A DNA stretch of 64,000 nt. Origin: Phaeovulum vinaykumarii. GTDB lineage: Bacteria; Pseudomonadota; Alphaproteobacteria; Rhodobacterales; Rhodobacteraceae. The position numbers and the translations under genes are program-made. Within the stretch, counting starts at the first letter, position 1. Every line of letters begins with the position of its first letter. The notes below the pieces were generated by a model. It was not told the origin of the DNA, did not search any database, and worked only from the letters and a program-made list of their open reading frames with translations. The stretch is taken from positions 62,001 through 126,000 of the forward strand of contig NZ_FTOM01000001.1 in NCBI RefSeq assembly GCF_900156695.1. Direction: 5' to 3'. Shown one piece after another: positions 8,152 through 16,917 of this stretch.

Positions 8152-9483
8152 ATGGACTGGCTCAGAGAGCACCCCGAGGTGCGCACGATCCGCGTGGCGG
8201 CGGCCGACCTGAACGGCGTCGCCCGCGGCAAGCGCATCCCGGCGCGCTTTGCCGACAAGATCATCCGTGAGGGGACGCGCTTTCCCTATTCGGTGATGAA
8301 CCTCGACATCTGGGGCGAGGATATCGAGAACAGCCCGCTGGTCTTCGAGACCGGCGACCCCGACGGCCTGTTGATCCCGACCGAGCGCGGCTTCATGCCG
8401 ATGCCCTGGCTCGAGGCGCCGACCGCGCTTCTGCCGATCTGGATGTTCCACATGGACGGCCGGCCCTATCTGGGCGATCCGCGACAGGCGCTGGCGCGGG
8501 TGCTGATGCGCTTTGGCGAGGCCGGGCTGACGCCGGTGGTGGCGACCGAGCTCGAATTCTTCCTGATCGACGATTCCGGCAAGACGCTGCGGGTGCCGCC
8601 CTCGCCGCGCTCGGGCAAGCGGCGCACGGGCGGCGAGGTGCTGTCGCTGCGCGCGCTCGACGCCTTCGACCGCTTCTTCACCGCGCTCTATGACGCCTGC
8701 GAGGAAATGGACATCCCCGCCGACACCGCGATCTCGGAAGCCGGGCCGGGCCAGTTCGAGATCAACCTTCTGCACCAGTCCGACGCGCTCAAGGCCGCCG
8801 ATGACACTTGGCTGTTCAAGATGCTGGTCAAGGGGCTGGCGCGGCGGCACGGCTTTGCCGCCTCGTTCATGGCCAAACCCTACGAGGCCTGGTCGGGCAA
8901 CGGCATGCACACGCATTTCTCGATCCTGGATCGCGCCGGGCAGAACATCTTCGACGAGCGCCGGCCCGATGGCCGGGAACGGCTGGGCCATGCCGTGGCG
9001 GGGTGTCTGGCGGCGCTCAGGGGCTCGACGCTGGTCTTTGCGCCGCATCAGAACAGCTTTGACCGGCTGGTGCCTGATGCCCATGCGCCCACGGGCATCG
9101 GCTGGGCGCACGAGAACCGCACCGCCGCGATCCGCATCCCGGCCTCGGGGCCTGCGGCGCGGCGGATCGAGCACCGGGTCGCGGGGGGGGACGTGAACCC
9201 CTATCTGATGATCGCCGCGATCCTGGGGGCAGCGCTCCAGGGGCTCGAGGCGGCCGAGGATCCTCCCGCGCCCTTCACCGGCAATGCCTATTCGCAAAAC
9301 CTCGAGCAATTGCCCGGCACCTGGGCCGAGGCGATCGAGACCTTTGCCAATTGCCCGCGGATGCCGGGGATCTTTCCGGCCGAACTGATCGAGAACTTCC
9401 TGATGACCAAACGTCAGGAGCTGCATTACATGGCCGAATTGTCCGAGGCCGAGCAGACCGAGCTTTATCTCGACACGGTCTGA
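8152..9483 (+). CDS. Glutamine-synthetase-family ligase (gamma-glutamyl-amine type)
   Basis: A 443-residue enzyme of the glutamine synthetase superfamily, which joins glutamate to ammonia or an amine with ATP. Metal and glutamate sites are seen in TELEFFL, EAGPGQFEINL and the histidine of GNGMHTHFSIL; the arginine-rich ATP/phosphate region is seen in ENRTAAIRIP and RIEHRVAGGDVNPYL. The N-terminus has the beta-grasp pattern TIRVAAADLNGVARGKRIP seen in PuuA-like and gamma-glutamylmethylamide-synthetase-like proteins rather than in GlnA. Its position 3 bp after an amine/amino acid importer suggests that it gamma-glutamylates the imported compound for catabolism. The exact substrate is unknown. 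Confidence 0.88.
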   Translation: MDWLREHPEVRTIRVAAADLNGVARGKRIPARFADKIIREGTRFPYSVMNLDIWGEDIENSPLVFETGDPDGLLIPTERGFMPMPWLEAPTALLPIWMFHMDGRPYLGDPRQALARVLMRFGEAGLTPVVATELEFFLIDDSGKTLRVPPSPRSGKRRTGGEVLSLRALDAFDRFFTALYDACEEMDIPADTAISEAGPGQFEINLLHQSDALKAADDTWLFKMLVKGLARRHGFAASFMAKPYEAWSGNGMHTHFSILDRAGQNIFDERRPDGRERLGHAVAGCLAALRGSTLVFAPHQNSFDRLVPDAHAPTGIGWAHENRTAAIRIPASGPAARRIEHRVAGGDVNPYLMIAAILGAALQGLEAAEDPPAPFTGNAYSQNLEQLPGTWAEAIETFANCPRMPGIFPAELIENFLMTKRQELHYMAELSEAEQTELYLDTV

Positions 9484-9515
9484 GCGGGCGGCCTGCTCTG
9501 AGCGCGCGCGGGGGA

Positions 9516-9550
9516 GCGTCCCCGCCCCCCATCGAGGGGGGCGGGGACGC
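9516..9550. repeat. 35-bp palindrome, 15-bp stem with TCGAT loop (copy 2)
   Basis: Arms 9516-9530 and 9536-9550 are perfectly complementary over 15 bp; the loop reads ATCGA on this strand, TCGAT on the other. It lies 32 bp after the ligase stop codon and abuts copy 3 with no spacer. Confidence 0.8.
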
Positions 9551-9585
9551 CGCGTTCGCGGGGGCTCGATGCCCCCGTGAACGCG
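9551..9585. repeat. 35-bp palindrome, 15-bp stem with TCGAT loop (copy 3)
   Basis: Arms 9551-9565 and 9571-9585 pair over 15 positions with a single G-T wobble; the loop is TCGAT. It directly abuts copy 2 but has an unrelated stem sequence (CGCGTTCGCGGGGGC in the left arm). Either could act as a strong transcriptional stop or barrier, though no T-run follows. Confidence 0.8.
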
Positions 9586-9729
9586 CGCCCCCTCCTGCCG
9601 TCGTTCCGCCCCACCGAAGCAACCGCAGACAAAACCGCTGGCGGTGAAACGGTTGGCGGTGACACGGTTGACGGGGCCGCCCCTTCATAGGAACCTGCCC
9701 GCATCCCCGTTCCTGCCGCAGGTCACCCC

Positions 9730-10893
9730 ATGGGCATTCTGGATTTCCTCACCGGCGAGTTCATCGACGTCATTCACTGGACCGATGACACCCGCGACAC
9801 GATGGTCTGGCGCTTCGAGCGCGAAGGCCATGCCATCAAATACGGCGCCAAGCTTACCGTGCGCGAGGGCCAGACGGCGGTCTTCGTCCACGAGGGCCAG
9901 CTGGCCGACATCTTCCCGCCCGGCCTCTACGAACTCGAGACCAACAACATGCCGGTGCTGACCACGCTCCAGCATTGGGACCACGGCTTCCAGAGCCCCT
10001 TCAAATCCGAGATCTATTTCCTCTCGACGGTCCGCTTCAACGATCTGAAATGGGGCACCCGCAACCCGATCATGCTGCGCGACCCCGAATTCGGCCCGGT
10101 GCGCCTGCGCGCCTTCGGCACCTATTCCATGCGCATCACCGACCCCGGCCGCTTCATGACCGAAATCGTCGGCACCGACGGCGAATTCACCGCCGACGAG
10201 ATCAGCTTCCAGATCCGCAACGTGATCGTGCAGGCCTTCGCGCAGGTGATCGCGGGATCGGGGATCGCGGTGCTCGACATGGCGGCCAATACCGCCGATC
10301 TCAGCCGCCACATCCTGCGCGCGATCGAGCCTGTCGTCGCCGCCTACGGGCTGAGCCTGCCGGAATTCTACATCGAGAACATCTCGCTGCCCCCCGCGGT
10401 CGAGGCCGCGATGGACAAGCGCAGCTCGATGGGGATCGTGGGCGATCTCAACCGCTACACCCAGTTCGCCGCCGCCGAAGCGCTGGCCCAGGGCGACGGT
10501 GGCGGGGCGATGGGAACGGCCCTTGGCGCCGGGCTCGGCATGGCGATGGGGGCACAGATGGGCGGGCAGATGATGCAGCCCGGCCCCTGGGGCATGGCCC
10601 CGCAGCCCGCAGCTGCCGCACATCCCGGCGCCCAGCCCGTGACGGCACCGCCGCCCCCGCCGCCGCCCGAACCGGCTTGGCATATCGCGCGCAACGGCGC
10701 CACGACCGGCCCCTTCCTGCGCACGGAACTGGCGCAGATGGTGGCGCATGGCGCGCTGGACCCCACCACGCTGGTCTGGAGCGCGGGCCTGCCCGGCTGG
10801 GCCGCGGCCGGCACGGTGCCGACGCTGGCCGGCCTCTTTGCCCCGCAGATGCCGCCCCCGCCCCCGCCGCCCCCCGGAGGCACGCAGGGCTAG
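9730..10893 (+). CDS. SPFH-domain protein with C-terminal GYF_2 domain
   Basis: A 387-residue protein starting MGILDFLTGEFIDVIHWTDD. Residues about 20-250 form an SPFH/band-7-like domain of the YdjI/virion-core-protein type (FEREGHAIKYGAKLTVREGQ, later SFQIRNVIVQAFAQVIAGSG). A glycine/methionine-rich linker (about 260-300, GTALGAGLGMAMGAQMGGQM) leads to a GYF_2 domain (about 315-375, WHIARNGATTGPFLRTELAQM), then a run of prolines. There is no clear signal peptide. Homologues associate with membranes and often sit beside zinc-ribbon proteins, as here, where the next gene starts 3 bp downstream. Molecular function is unknown; a membrane-stress or scaffold role is a guess. Confidence 0.87.
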   Translation: MGILDFLTGEFIDVIHWTDDTRDTMVWRFEREGHAIKYGAKLTVREGQTAVFVHEGQLADIFPPGLYELETNNMPVLTTLQHWDHGFQSPFKSEIYFLSTVRFNDLKWGTRNPIMLRDPEFGPVRLRAFGTYSMRITDPGRFMTEIVGTDGEFTADEISFQIRNVIVQAFAQVIAGSGIAVLDMAANTADLSRHILRAIEPVVAAYGLSLPEFYIENISLPPAVEAAMDKRSSMGIVGDLNRYTQFAAAEALAQGDGGGAMGTALGAGLGMAMGAQMGGQMMQPGPWGMAPQPAAAAHPGAQPVTAPPPPPPPEPAWHIARNGATTGPFLRTELAQMVAHGALDPTTLVWSAGLPGWAAAGTVPTLAGLFAPQMPPPPPPPPGGTQG

Positions 10894-10896
10894 ACC

Positions 10897-12027
10897 ATGA
10901 CCACCCCCGCACCCGCCGCGCCCGAGCGGCATTTCCCCTGCGACGCCTGCGGGGCGGATCTGACCTTTGCACCGGGTCAGGACCATCTGGAATGCAGCTA
11001 TTGCGGCCATGAACAGGAAATCCCGCCCGCGATCGGGCGCGGCACCGCCGATCTGCGGGAATTGCCGCTGGCCGAAGTTCTGGACCGCGCCCCCGCCGCC
11101 GAAATCACCGACGATCTGCGCCTGCTGTCCTGCCCCAATTGCGGCGCCCAGATCGAGATCACCGGCCCCGAGCACGCCAGCACCTGCCCCTTCTGCGCCA
11201 CGCCCTTCGTCACCGGCACCGGCGCCCAGCGCCAGATCAAGCCGCAGGGCCTGGCGCCCTTCGTGCTGAGCGAGGCCGAGGCACGCGAGGCCGTCACCCG
11301 CTGGCTGGGGCGGCTGTGGTTCGCGCCCTCGGGGCTGGTCGATTATGCCCGCAAGGGGCGGCGGATGACCGGCGTCTACACCCCCTTCTGGACCTTCGAC
11401 GCGCGCACCCGCTCGCGCTATTCGGGGATGCGGGGGGACGCCTATTACGTCACGCGCACGGTGATGACCACGGTCGGCGGCAAGCCCGCCCGCCGCCAGA
11501 TCCGCGAACGCAAGATCCGCTGGAGCCCGGCCTCGGGGCAGGTCGCGCGGGACTTCGACGATGTGCTGGTGCTGGCCACCACCTCGCTGCCGCGCGCGCA
11601 TACCGCCGCCCTCCAGCCCTGGGATCTGTCGGCGCTGGTGCCGTTCCAGCCCGAATATCTGGCCGGCTTCAGCGCCGAGGCCTATACGATCGGCCCGCAG
11701 GACGGACATGCCGAGGCGCGCGATCAGATGGCCCGCGTCATCCGCTCGGACGTGCGGCGCGCCATCGGCGGTGACGAGCAGCGCATCTCGGCCATCGACA
11801 CGACCCACCGCGACGAGACCTGCAAGCATGTCCTGCTGCCGGTCTGGACCGCGGCCTATCGCTACCGCGGCAAATCCTACCGCTTCGTGGTCAATGCCCA
11901 GAACGGGCGCGTGCGCGGCGAACGGCCCTGGTCGGCGCTCAAGATCGCGCTGGCGGTGCTGGCGGGCGCGGCGCTGGCGGGCGGGGTCTACTGGTGGACG
12001 CAGATCCAGCAGCAGGGCGGGTTCTAG
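10897..12027 (+). CDS. Zinc-ribbon (TFIIB-type) membrane-anchored protein
   Basis: A 376-residue protein with two zinc ribbons near the N-terminus, CDAC...CSYC (about 10-33) and CPNC...CPFC (about 75-100), followed by a conserved domain with YTPFWTFDARTRSRYSG and a final transmembrane helix (about 347-365, LKIALAVLAGAALAGGVYWW). A cytoplasmic body with a C-terminal anchor fits. It is often annotated loosely as a primosomal N'-like or TFIIB-zinc-finger protein; no helicase motif is present, so that name would mislead. It sits 3 bp after the SPFH gene, suggesting a common complex. Confidence 0.85.
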   Translation: MTTPAPAAPERHFPCDACGADLTFAPGQDHLECSYCGHEQEIPPAIGRGTADLRELPLAEVLDRAPAAEITDDLRLLSCPNCGAQIEITGPEHASTCPFCATPFVTGTGAQRQIKPQGLAPFVLSEAEAREAVTRWLGRLWFAPSGLVDYARKGRRMTGVYTPFWTFDARTRSRYSGMRGDAYYVTRTVMTTVGGKPARRQIRERKIRWSPASGQVARDFDDVLVLATTSLPRAHTAALQPWDLSALVPFQPEYLAGFSAEAYTIGPQDGHAEARDQMARVIRSDVRRAIGGDEQRISAIDTTHRDETCKHVLLPVWTAAYRYRGKSYRFVVNAQNGRVRGERPWSALKIALAVLAGAALAGGVYWWTQIQQQGGF

Positions 12028-12101
12028 CCCATCGCCGCCGCGCCCCATTCCCCTGACGGTGCCGGCGCGCTATTCAGACCGAAAAGAGGGAAGCCCAGAG
12101 A

Positions 12102-12545
12102 ATGCAGCACGACCCCCGGATGGAATATCGCGTGATCCCCGCGCCCCGGCAGGGCGAACGCGCGCGCGGCGTGCGCACCGGCGCCGGGCGCTTTGCCCAT
12201 GCGCTGGAAAGCCTGATGAACGAGATGGCCGCCGAGGGCTGGCATTATCTGCGCGCCGACACGCTGCCCTGCGACGAACGCAGCGGCCTGACCCGGCGCA
12301 CGACCGTCTTTCACGCGATGCTGGTCTTTGCCCGGCCCCGCAGCGCCGCCGCGGCCCAGCCCGAAGCCGCGGAAGCCCGTAGCGACACCCCCGCCCCGCT
12401 TGCGGAAACCGCCGCCGAAGCGCCGGCGCCCGCCGTTTCCAGCCCGGCACCTTCCGCGGTCAAGGCCACCACGCGTCTGCATCCCTTCTCGGCCCGCAGC
12501 GCCGGGGACGGCTCGCCGCGCCTCGGCCCGGCCCACCGCGACTGA
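12102..12545 (+). CDS. DUF4177-like small protein
   Basis: A 147-residue protein. The N-terminal 75 residues (MEYRVIPAPRQGERARGV through LNEMAAEGWHYLRADTLPC and TVFHAMLVFARP) show the short beta-hairpin, helix and EGW motif of DUF4177-type proteins. The remainder is alanine/proline-rich and probably disordered. The start at 12102 follows GAGGGAAG with good spacing. It is convergent with icd and may be co-transcribed with the two genes upstream, 74 bp away. Its function is unknown. Confidence 0.75.
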   Translation: MQHDPRMEYRVIPAPRQGERARGVRTGAGRFAHALESLMNEMAAEGWHYLRADTLPCDERSGLTRRTTVFHAMLVFARPRSAAAAQPEAAEARSDTPAPLAETAAEAPAPAVSSPAPSAVKATTRLHPFSARSAGDGSPRLGPAHRD

Positions 12546-12600
12546 ACGCCCCGATCCGCCACGCACCGGCGCTGAACGCCCGTCCTCTCGCCTCACGCGC

Positions 12601-12637
12601 AAAAAGATACGCCGCGCGGCTCTCCCTCCGCGCGGCG
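12601..12637 (-). terminator. Intrinsic terminator of icd
   Basis: CGCCGCGCGG (12610-12619) and CCGCGCGGCG (12628-12637) form a perfect 10-bp stem. On the minus strand it is followed by TATCTTTTT, giving a U-rich tail about 70 bp after the icd stop codon. Confidence 0.75.
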
Positions 12638-12705
12638 CGCCGGCGCTCTCCTCGCCGGATGCCCGGAAAGGGCGGCCCCGCGGGACCGCCCCTGGCCCTT
12701 CGGCC

Positions 12706-13917
12706 TCAGTTCAGGGCCTTGTTCAGGTATTCGTCGACCTTCTCGAGGAAGCCCATCGTGGTCAGCCATTTCTGATCGGGGCCGACCAGCAGCGCCAGAT
12801 CCTTGGTCATGAAGCCGTCTTCCACCGCCTGCACGGTCACCCGCTCCAGCGTCGTGGCAAAATCCATCAGCGCGGTGTTGCCATCCAGCGTGGCGCGATG
12901 CTTCAGACCGCCGGTCCAGGCGTAGATCGACGCGATCGAGTTGGTCGAGGTCTCCTTGCCGGCCTGATGCTGGCGATAGTGGCGGGTCACCGTGCCATGC
13001 GCGGCCTCGGCCTCGACGGTCTTGCCATCGGGCGTCATCAGCACCGAGGTCATCAGCCCCAGCGAGCCGAAGCCCTGCGCCACGGTATCCGACTGCACGT
13101 CGCCGTCATAGTTCTTGCAGGCCCAGACATAGCCGCCCGACCATTTCAGCGCCGAGGCCACCATGTCGTCGATCAGGCGGTGCTCGTAATGGATACCGGC
13201 CTTCTTGAACTTCTCCTCGAACTCTTCCTCGTAGACCTTCTGGAACAGATCCTTGAAGCGGCCGTCATAGGCCTTGAGGATGGTGTTCTTGGTCGACAGA
13301 TAGACCGGCCAGCCCAGGCGAAGACCGTAATTCATCGAGGCGCGGGCGAAGTCGATGATCGACTGGTCGAGGTTATACATCCCCATGGCCACACCGGCGG
13401 CGGGCGCGTCGAAGATCTCGTGCTCGATCACGGTGCCGTCCTCGCCGACGAATTTCATCGTCAGCTTGCCCTTGCCGGGGAAGCGGAAGTCGGTCGCGCG
13501 ATACTGGTCGCCGAAGGCATGACGGCCGACGACGATCGGCTGGGTCCAGCCCGGCACCAGGCGCGGCACGTTCTTGCAGATGATCGGCTGGCGGAAGATC
13601 ACGCCGCCCAGGATGTTGCGGATCGTCCCGTTGGGCGAGCGCCACATCTTCTTGAGGCCGAATTCCTCGACTCGGGCCTCGTCGGGGGTGATCGTGGCGC
13701 ATTTGACGCCCACGCCGTATTCCTTGATCGCCAGAGCGGCGTCGACGGTGATCTGGTCCTCGGTGCGGTCGCGCTCCTCGATCCCGAGATCGTAATATTT
13801 CAGGTCGATGTCGAGATAGGGCAGGATCAGCTTCTTCTTGATGAAGTCCCAGATGATCCGCGTCATCTCGTCGCCGTCGAGCTCGACGACGGGGTTCTCA
13901 ACCTTGATCTTGGTCAT
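12706..13917 (-). CDS. icd: NADP-dependent isocitrate dehydrogenase (eukaryote-like dimeric type)
   Basis: A 403-residue TCA-cycle enzyme that converts isocitrate and NADP+ to 2-oxoglutarate, CO2 and NADPH in the cytoplasm. It starts [20 protein letters not shown], and the substrate-site sequence [20 protein letters not shown], the metal-site aspartates in [10 protein letters not shown] and the cofactor loop [16 protein letters not shown] place it in the roughly 400-residue subfamily shared by alphaproteobacteria and eukaryotes, not the E. coli type. The ATG at 13917 has GAGGG 7 bp upstream; an in-frame extension of 53 codons is low-complexity and is rejected. It is monocistronic, with its own terminator, and lies downstream of a tRNA-Arg on the same strand. 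Confidence 0.96.
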   Translation of the reverse strand: MTKIKVENPVVELDGDEMTRIIWDFIKKKLILPYLDIDLKYYDLGIEERDRTEDQITVDAALAIKEYGVGVKCATITPDEARVEEFGLKKMWRSPNGTIRNILGGVIFRQPIICKNVPRLVPGWTQPIVVGRHAFGDQYRATDFRFPGKGKLTMKFVGEDGTVIEHEIFDAPAAGVAMGMYNLDQSIIDFARASMNYGLRLGWPVYLSTKNTILKAYDGRFKDLFQKVYEEEFEEKFKKAGIHYEHRLIDDMVASALKWSGGYVWACKNYDGDVQSDTVAQGFGSLGLMTSVLMTPDGKTVEAEAAHGTVTRHYRQHQAGKETSTNSIASIYAWTGGLKHRATLDGNTALMDFATTLERVTVQAVEDGFMTKDLALLVGPDQKWLTTMGFLEKVDEYLNKALN

Positions 13918-14152
13918 GCTGCCCTCGTTGCTGGGGTGACTCGGCTGCCCTCTTCTAGCGGGTTTCCACGCCCAAGGGAAGCGTGGTATGCGAATGTATA
14001 CATCTTGGAGCCGACGCCCGCGCCCCGCGCCCGACCCGGCCCGCGCCCGATCCCCCGGCAACCCCAGTAAAATCAATGTGATGTCAGGGGGGGGGCTTCG
14101 GCACGGATCCGGCGCGTAAAGATCGCCGACGCGGCACGAAACATCGCAGGAA

Positions 14153-14229
14153 TGGCGACCCCGCCAGGACTTGAACCCGGAACCTAGCGCTTAGAAGGCG
14201 CTTGCTCTATCCAGTTGAGCTACGGGGCC
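14153..14229 (-). tRNA. tRNA-Arg (anticodon TCT)
   Basis: On the minus strand the sequence folds as a complete cloverleaf of 77 nt with encoded CCA. The acceptor stem GGCCCCG pairs with CGGGGTC, the anticodon arm is GCGCC-TTCTAAG-type with TCT reading AGA, and the T-loop is GTTCAAG. The discriminator base is G. Confidence 0.95.
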
Positions 14230-14418
14230 ACGGGTTTCTTTTGCGCCAGCCCTGCGCCACGTGCAAGCCCCCCTTGCCGGTGCTGAACTTTACGGTTTGT
14301 TCAGCCTCGCGCCGTAGTCTTGAATTGTTCGAGTGCCAGCCGCAGCGGCAGGACCGCGCGCCACGGATAATGATCAGACAAGGGGAAGCGGGCCGCGGGA
14401 CGGCTCGGGCAAAAAAAC

Positions 14419-15138
14419 ATGCGTGCATTGATGAACCTCCTGTCGGCCAGTGCCGCGCTGACGCCCGACCCCGCCGAGACCGACGATCTGCTCGATCCGG
14501 ACCCAGCCTGCACGCCCGCCTTCGGGATCGGCTACAATATCCCCCTGCTGACCCCGGACGGCCCGCGCCCGGCGGCCAGCATCGCGCCGGGCGATGCGAT
14601 CCTGACCTTTGACAACGGGTTCCAGAAGGTCAGCTCGGTCGAACGCGTCGGCTATTGCAAGCCGCGCGCGCCGCTACCACCGACACTCTGGCCGCTTCTG
14701 GTGCCCGCCGGCACCGTCGGCGACAACGTAGAAACCCTGCTCGCACCCGAACAGGGGGTCATGGTGGAAAGCGACGTGGCCGAGGCCCTCTTCGGCGACC
14801 CCTTCGTCGTTGTCCCGGCCGCGGCCCTTGACGGCGAAGCCGGCATTCATCGCGTCCCCCCCTCGGCCCAGGCGCGGTTTATCGTGCTGCATTTCGACCG
14901 CGCCGAAGTGGTCGTCACCCAGCATGGCGGGTTGCTGATGTGCCCGCCTCGCAATCCCGGCATGATCTGGGAAACGCCCGAAGACGATGCCCGACCTCTG
15001 GAATATACCGTGCTGCCGCTTCTCGATGCGCTCGAGCTGATCGCGGCCGAACGCGGCTCGGAAACCGCGCTTCTGGCGCAATTCGAACGGCGCAGCGGGG
15101 ACATCTCGGCGGCGTTGATCCACGCCAAGAAGCCCTGA
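14419..15138 (+). CDS. Hint-domain (hedgehog/intein-like) protein
   Basis: A 239-residue protein whose central part (from about 35: FGIGYNIPLLTPDGPRPAAS, then GDAILTFDNGFQKVSSVERV) matches the Hint domain that is frequent in Rhodobacterales. In the canonical form the domain starts with a nucleophilic Cys; here C32 (in PACTPAFGIG) is the only nearby candidate, and the usual block-B histidine region is not obvious. It has no signal peptide and no attached repeat domain, so autoprocessing activity is uncertain. The ATG at 14419 has a weak ribosome-binding site; ATG at 14434 is an alternative. It lies between tRNA-Arg and the sugar kinase. Confidence 0.75.
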   Translation: MRALMNLLSASAALTPDPAETDDLLDPDPACTPAFGIGYNIPLLTPDGPRPAASIAPGDAILTFDNGFQKVSSVERVGYCKPRAPLPPTLWPLLVPAGTVGDNVETLLAPEQGVMVESDVAEALFGDPFVVVPAAALDGEAGIHRVPPSAQARFIVLHFDRAEVVVTQHGGLLMCPPRNPGMIWETPEDDARPLEYTVLPLLDALELIAAERGSETALLAQFERRSGDISAALIHAKKP

Positions 15139-15234
15139 ACACCCGGCCACCGCCTTGCCAGCCGCCCCGCTCTGTCGTTAGCTGAACGATGGACCTGCGG
15201 CGGGGGGCCGGTTTGGTAACGGGGGGAAGGCGTG

Positions 15235-16152
15235 ATGATCCTGTCATGTGGCGAGGCGCTGATCGACATGCTGGCGGTGGACACGCCCACGGGGCAGGCC
15301 TTCGCGCCACATGTGGGCGGGGCCGTCTTCAACACCGCCATCGCTCTGGGCCGGCTCGGGGTGCCGGCGGGGTTCGTATCGGGGATCTCGCGCGATCTCT
15401 TCGGCACCCGGATCGAGGCCGCGCTGCACGCCGCACAGGTCGATGCGGGGCTCGCGATCCGCTCGGACCGGCCCACCACATTGGCCTTCGTCACCCTGAC
15501 GGACGGACAGGCGCGCTATGCCTTCTATGACGAGAACACCGCCGGGCGCATGCTGACACCGGCGGACATGCCCGCGCCACCCACCGACGTGCAGGCCCTC
15601 TTCTTCGGGGGGATCTCGCTTGCGGTCGAGCCCTGCGGCGCGGCCTATGAAAGCCTCTGCCACGCGGCGGCGGGCCGACACGTGATCATGCTCGACCCCA
15701 ACATCCGGCCCGGTTTCATCCGCGACGCGGCGGCCTATCGCGCGCGGCTGGCACGCATGATCGCCGCCGCCGATATCGTGAAACTGTCGAACGAGGATCT
15801 CGACTGGCTGGAAGGCCCCGGCGAAATTGCCGCGCGCGCGCAGGCGATCCTGACGCGCGGCCCGGCGCTGGTCCTGGTGACCGAAGGGGCGCAGGGTGCG
15901 CAGGGGTTCACCGCACGGGGGCATGTCGTCATGCCCGCCCGGCCCGCGCGCCTGCACGACACGGTTGGCGCGGGCGACACGTTCAACGCCGGCGTCCTGG
16001 CGGCGCTCTGGCGCGCCGGGGCGCTGAGGCGGCCCGCGCTGCGCGACCTGCCCGCCCCGGTCCTGACCGCCGCCCTCGATCTGGGCACACGCGCCGCGGC
16101 CATCACCGTGTCGCGCGCCGGCGCCAATCCCCCCTGGGCCCACGAACTCTGA
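15235..16152 (+). CDS. PfkB-family sugar kinase (fructokinase-like)
   Basis: A 305-residue carbohydrate kinase that phosphorylates a sugar with ATP. It starts MILSCGEALIDMLAV and contains the substrate-binding VGGAVFNTAIALGRLG and the C-terminal PfkB signature DTVGAGDTFNAG, with the catalytic aspartate in GAGD. The overall pattern resembles bacterial fructokinases, but ribokinase-like specificity is not excluded. The ATG at 15235, 4 bp after GGAAGG, is preferred to the overlapping GTG at 15232. dtd follows after 15 bp and is likely co-transcribed. Confidence 0.88.
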   Translation: MILSCGEALIDMLAVDTPTGQAFAPHVGGAVFNTAIALGRLGVPAGFVSGISRDLFGTRIEAALHAAQVDAGLAIRSDRPTTLAFVTLTDGQARYAFYDENTAGRMLTPADMPAPPTDVQALFFGGISLAVEPCGAAYESLCHAAAGRHVIMLDPNIRPGFIRDAAAYRARLARMIAAADIVKLSNEDLDWLEGPGEIAARAQAILTRGPALVLVTEGAQGAQGFTARGHVVMPARPARLHDTVGAGDTFNAGVLAALWRAGALRRPALRDLPAPVLTAALDLGTRAAAITVSRAGANPPWAHEL

Positions 16153-16167
16153 AAACGGAGACATGAC

Positions 16168-16614
16168 ATGAGAGCAGTGATCCAGCGCGTCACCGAGGCG
16201 CGCGTCGACGTCGGATCCCGCACGACCGGCGCCATCGGTCCGGGGCTCCTGATCCTGATCTGCGCCATGCAAGGCGACACCGAGACCGAAGCCGACCGCC
16301 TGGCCGGGCGCATCGCCAAGATGCGGATCTTCCGCGACGATCAGGACAAGATGAACCTTTCGGTGCGCGACATCGGCGGCGCGGCGCTGGTGGTCAGCCA
16401 GTTCACCCTGGCCGCCGACACCCGGCGCGGCAATCGCCCCGGCTTCTCAAGCGCCGCCGCCCCGGCCGACGGCGAACGGCTCTATGAACATTTCGCCGAG
16501 GCGCTGGCGGCGCAGGGCGTGCCGGTCGCGCGCGGCGAATTCGGCGCCGACATGGCGGTGCATCTGGTCAATGACGGCCCCATAACCATCTGGATGGACA
16601 CCGCCGCCCCCTGA
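16168..16614 (+). CDS. dtd: D-aminoacyl-tRNA deacylase
   Basis: A 148-residue cytoplasmic proofreading enzyme that hydrolyses D-aminoacyl-tRNAs and mischarged Gly-tRNA-Ala. The family start [13 protein letters not shown], the catalytic motif [10 protein letters not shown] (the SQxT element) and the cross-subunit [11 protein letters not shown] element (usually NxPxF) are all present, and the length is normal. The ATG at 16168 has GGAG upstream; a closer ATG at 16163 runs straight into a stop. A 15-nt duplication (16606-16635) repeats the sequence over the stop codon. Confidence 0.95.
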   Translation: MRAVIQRVTEARVDVGSRTTGAIGPGLLILICAMQGDTETEADRLAGRIAKMRIFRDDQDKMNLSVRDIGGAALVVSQFTLAADTRRGNRPGFSSAAAPADGERLYEHFAEALAAQGVPVARGEFGADMAVHLVNDGPITIWMDTAAP

Positions 16615-16917
16615 GGCCCCGCCCCCTGAGGCCCCCAAGCCCCCAGCCCTCCCAAGCCTCCAGCGCCCCCGGCATCCAGGTCACACGCGCGGGTCTGCGG
16701 CCCCCCTGCGCGCGATAAGACTTGACTTGTGCGGCATTCCCCCGCATTGCGCTTCCACCCCAAGACGCCGCGTCCGCGTGAGACGCAAGGCCCCCCAAGG
16801 GCCTGGCGCGGGGACCGCCTCCATCTTCACGCGGGGGGGCAGCGGGCCGCCGGGCCTGCACCCGCCCCGTCCGCCAGGCCCCGCCTGGCGCCCCGTTTCG
16901 CGCGCACCCCGCGCGCC
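16615..16917. other. Intergenic stretch before the DEAD-box gene
   Basis: About 300 bp of C-rich, low-complexity sequence. It starts with the second copy of a 15-nt direct repeat (GCCCCCTGAGGCCCC, 16606-16620 and 16621-16635), the first of which spans the dtd stop. The helicase frame is open through 16729-16917, but that part reads as arginine/proline-rich shadow sequence. I see no convincing promoter or RNA gene. Confidence 0.5.

Noticed and set aside
9181-9191. G-run in the ligase gene as a possible phase-variable frameshift site
   Set aside because: The frame is intact through it, and the surrounding residues match the family; similar short G-runs are common in this GC-rich DNA.
10897-12027. 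Annotation as a primosomal N'-like helicase
   Set aside because: No Walker or helicase motifs; only zinc ribbons and one membrane helix are visible.
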